Positions 33,425 through 34,852 of a stretch of 34,852 nucleotides of DNA are shown here, one piece after another. The stretch spans positions 1-34,852 of the forward strand of contig DUML01000063.1 of the NCBI GenBank assembly GCA_012839895.1, in the 5' to 3' direction. This DNA is from Peptococcaceae bacterium (GTDB taxonomy: Bacteria > Bacillota > Desulfitobacteriia > Desulfitobacteriales > Syntrophobotulaceae). Position numbers and translations under genes: made by a program. The notes beneath the pieces are model-generated. The model worked only from the letters and a program-made list of their open reading frames with translations. It did no database searches and was not told where the DNA came from. Each line of letters starts with the position of its first letter. The first letter of the stretch is position 1.

Positions 33425-33458
33425 TTTGTTTTAAACTTGTGAATTATGTAAAAGCCAA

Positions 33459-33504
33459 GAAGGAAGGGTTCATAGTCAAAAATATAAACATGAACCCTCC
33501 CTTC
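33459..33504 (+). terminator. Long hairpin between tctC and the amidohydrolase
   Basis: GAAGGAAGGGTTCAT (33459-33473) pairs with ATGAACCCTCCCTTC (33490-33504) with one mismatch over 15 bases and a 16-base loop. No U-tract follows, so it may be a partial terminator or an mRNA stabiliser rather than a full stop. Confidence 0.6.
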
Positions 33505-33554
33505 AAAGCACAAGACCCTGTTTAACTAAGTAGCTTAAATTGAAAGGATTACTT

Positions 33555-34727
33555 ATGAGCAATCTACTTATTTATGCAGAAACTATACTATTCGGCAAAG
33601 AATTGACCGTCAAAAAGGATCATTGCCTGATCATAAGTGATGGTAAAATCAAAGAGATATTGCCCAAAAGGGACGGCTTAGCCAAAATTCAGCCGGGATG
33701 GGAAGTAATTGATCTTGGCAAAGTTACTTTGATGCCGGGAATGATTGAAAGTCACAATCATCTGGCATTAGATGCCAGGCTCCATGGCCACCTTGAAATG
33801 ATGGACAGTGAACCGTCCAAGTTAACGATTCTGGCCTTAAATTCCCTGAAAGACGATTTGCTGTCAGGTGTTACCACAGCCAGGTGCATGGGTGATCGGC
33901 ATTATATTGACACCACTCTCAAGGAAGAAATAGCCAATGGTCGAGTAATAGGCCCTAATCTAATTGTCAGTGGTATAGGCATGCGCGGTCGCCATGGGCA
34001 TGGATTTGTGGGCATCCCTCATTCCGGTGTAGAAGAAATTAGAAAAACCTGTAGAGAAAACCTTTTCAGAGGTTGCGATCATTTGAAAGTGTTTATCACC
34101 GGTGGCGCACCTCCTGAAAATAGCACCCATATCCCCTACTATTTATCTTTCGAGGAAATAAAGACAGTTGTTGATGAAGGAGCGCAACTTGGAGTTACGG
34201 TATCATCACATTGTATTGGCGGACAAGGGCTTAAAGTAGCCGTTGCAGCTGGAGTACATGCTTTCGATCATTTGTATTGTGCATCTGATGAGGAAATTGA
34301 ACTTTTAATAAAAAACGATAAATGGGCTGTTCTTACGTCCGGTGTTTTTCTGGATCCTGCACGAGAAGAATTTTGTCCCCCTAAAAAAGTTGCTGCTGTT
34401 AGAAGGTGCAGGGAACAAGTTAGGGAAAGAATGAAGACATTGATTAAAAGCGGTATAAAGTATGCTTTAGGGACTGACGGTAACCATACTTTCTTATATA
34501 AGGAAGTGGTATATGCCCGGGAACTGGGCGCCTCTGCAGTTGATGCCTTAAAAGGCGTCACAGTCCGAGCAGCTGAGCTGTGCGGCATTTCCCATAAAAC
34601 CGGCTATATACACGATAATATGGATGCAGATATCATCGCCGTTAAAGGAAACCCCCTTGAGGATGCTAATACCTTAAAGAATGTTTGTTTTGTAATGAAA
34701 AATGGTGTTATTTATAAGCGGTTTTAA
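33555..34727 (+). CDS. Metal-dependent amidohydrolase
   Basis: The enzyme belongs to the amidohydrolase superfamily, near imidazolonepropionase-like and aryldialkylphosphatase-like members, which hydrolyse C-N or related bonds of cyclic or linear amides. I chose ATG 33555, with GAAAGGA 6 bases upstream, over TTG 33540. The protein has 390 residues. The metal ligands all seem present: H67 and H69 in ESHNH, K178 (probably carboxylated) in DHLKVFITGG, H219 in SSHCIGG, H239 in AFDHLY and D308 in LGTDGNH. The C-terminal barrel strand DADIIAVKGNPLED is typical. It lies after tctBAC, so the imported compound may be its substrate. The precise substrate is unknown. Confidence 0.88.
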   Translation: MSNLLIYAETILFGKELTVKKDHCLIISDGKIKEILPKRDGLAKIQPGWEVIDLGKVTLMPGMIESHNHLALDARLHGHLEMMDSEPSKLTILALNSLKDDLLSGVTTARCMGDRHYIDTTLKEEIANGRVIGPNLIVSGIGMRGRHGHGFVGIPHSGVEEIRKTCRENLFRGCDHLKVFITGGAPPENSTHIPYYLSFEEIKTVVDEGAQLGVTVSSHCIGGQGLKVAVAAGVHAFDHLYCASDEEIELLIKNDKWAVLTSGVFLDPAREEFCPPKKVAAVRRCREQVRERMKTLIKSGIKYALGTDGNHTFLYKEVVYARELGASAVDALKGVTVRAAELCGISHKTGYIHDNMDADIIAVKGNPLEDANTLKNVCFVMKNGVIYKRF

Positions 34728-34745
34728 TTCCAGGAGGTGTTGAAC

Positions 34746-34852
34746 TTGAAAATAAACGAAGAATTATGTATAGGCTGCGGAGAATGCCTGCCTTATTGCC
34801 CCATGGGAGCAATTAAGCTGGAATCCGATACAGCTGAGATTGATTGGGATGA
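34746..34852 (+). CDS. Start of a [4Fe-4S] ferredoxin-type protein, cut by the window edge
   Basis: TTG 34746 follows AGGAGG (34732-34737) by 8 bases and reads KINEELCIGCGECLPYCPMG, with a CxxCxxCxxxC motif. The frame runs off the right edge after 35 residues. It is 18 bases after the amidohydrolase and probably in the same operon. It may be a small ferredoxin or the N-terminal part of an oxidoreductase. A TTG at 34740 is a less likely start. Confidence 0.75.
   Translation, partial: MKINEELCIGCGECLPYCPMGAIKLESDTAEIDWD

Overview
The window reads as a chromosomal segment of an anaerobic, Gram-positive-type bacterium of the Clostridia, most like the Peptococcaceae and relatives. The reasons are an HdrABC-Flox electron-bifurcation operon, a T-box leader in front of valS, the maf-radC-mreBCD-PBP2-minDE-rodA order typical of Firmicutes, a Rex repressor, frequent TTG and GTG starts with strong AGGAGG-type ribosome binding sites, and sigma-54 activators of the PrpR type. 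No rRNA, tRNA, CRISPR array, transposase or phage gene was seen.

Layout. (1) 1-6904: a divergent promoter region with the first 8 codons of a leftward gene, then a tight seven-gene operon hdrC-hdrB-hdrA-floxD(mvhD)-floxC-floxB-floxA. It should couple NAD(P)H to ferredoxin and a heterodisulfide or other thiol acceptor. (2) 6905-8521: a 181-bp inverted-repeat element and a leftward RNase J gene broken by an internal, frame-shifting deletion of about 110 codons. (3) 8522-11559: an HpcH/HpaI-type aldolase and a PrpR_N/PAS/AAA+ sigma-54 activator. (4) 11560-16409: a promoter, a T-box leader, valS, a possible gene remnant with a terminator, and folC. The folC stop codon is supplied by an array of short repeats. 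(5) 16600-18946: a lipoprotein joining a SnoaL-like and a PDZ domain, a SPOR-domain membrane protein, and rex with a candidate autoregulatory operator. (6) 19261-27873: maf, radC, mreB, mreC, mreD, PBP2, minD, minE and rodA, with terminators after PBP2 and minE and no minC. (7) 27874-34852: a structured RNA or terminator, a second PrpR-type sigma-54 activator, then a clear sigma-54 promoter. That promoter drives a 15-codon leader ORF, a tripartite tricarboxylate transporter (tctB, tctA, tctC), a metal-dependent amidohydrolase, and the start of a ferredoxin-like protein.

How it fits together. The last region looks like one inducible catabolic module: the activator senses a metabolite, switches on sigma-54 transcription, the TctABC system imports a carboxylate-type substrate, the amidohydrolase opens it, and the ferredoxin protein starts a redox step beyond the window. 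The tctC gene carries a single in-frame TAG codon, so the module may be disabled unless the codon is suppressed. The HdrABC-Flox complex would handle the electrons of such a metabolism, and Rex would be the natural NADH/NAD+ sensor. Most calls of conserved genes are firm. The regulatory sites, the RNA element and the reasons for the two broken genes are inference.
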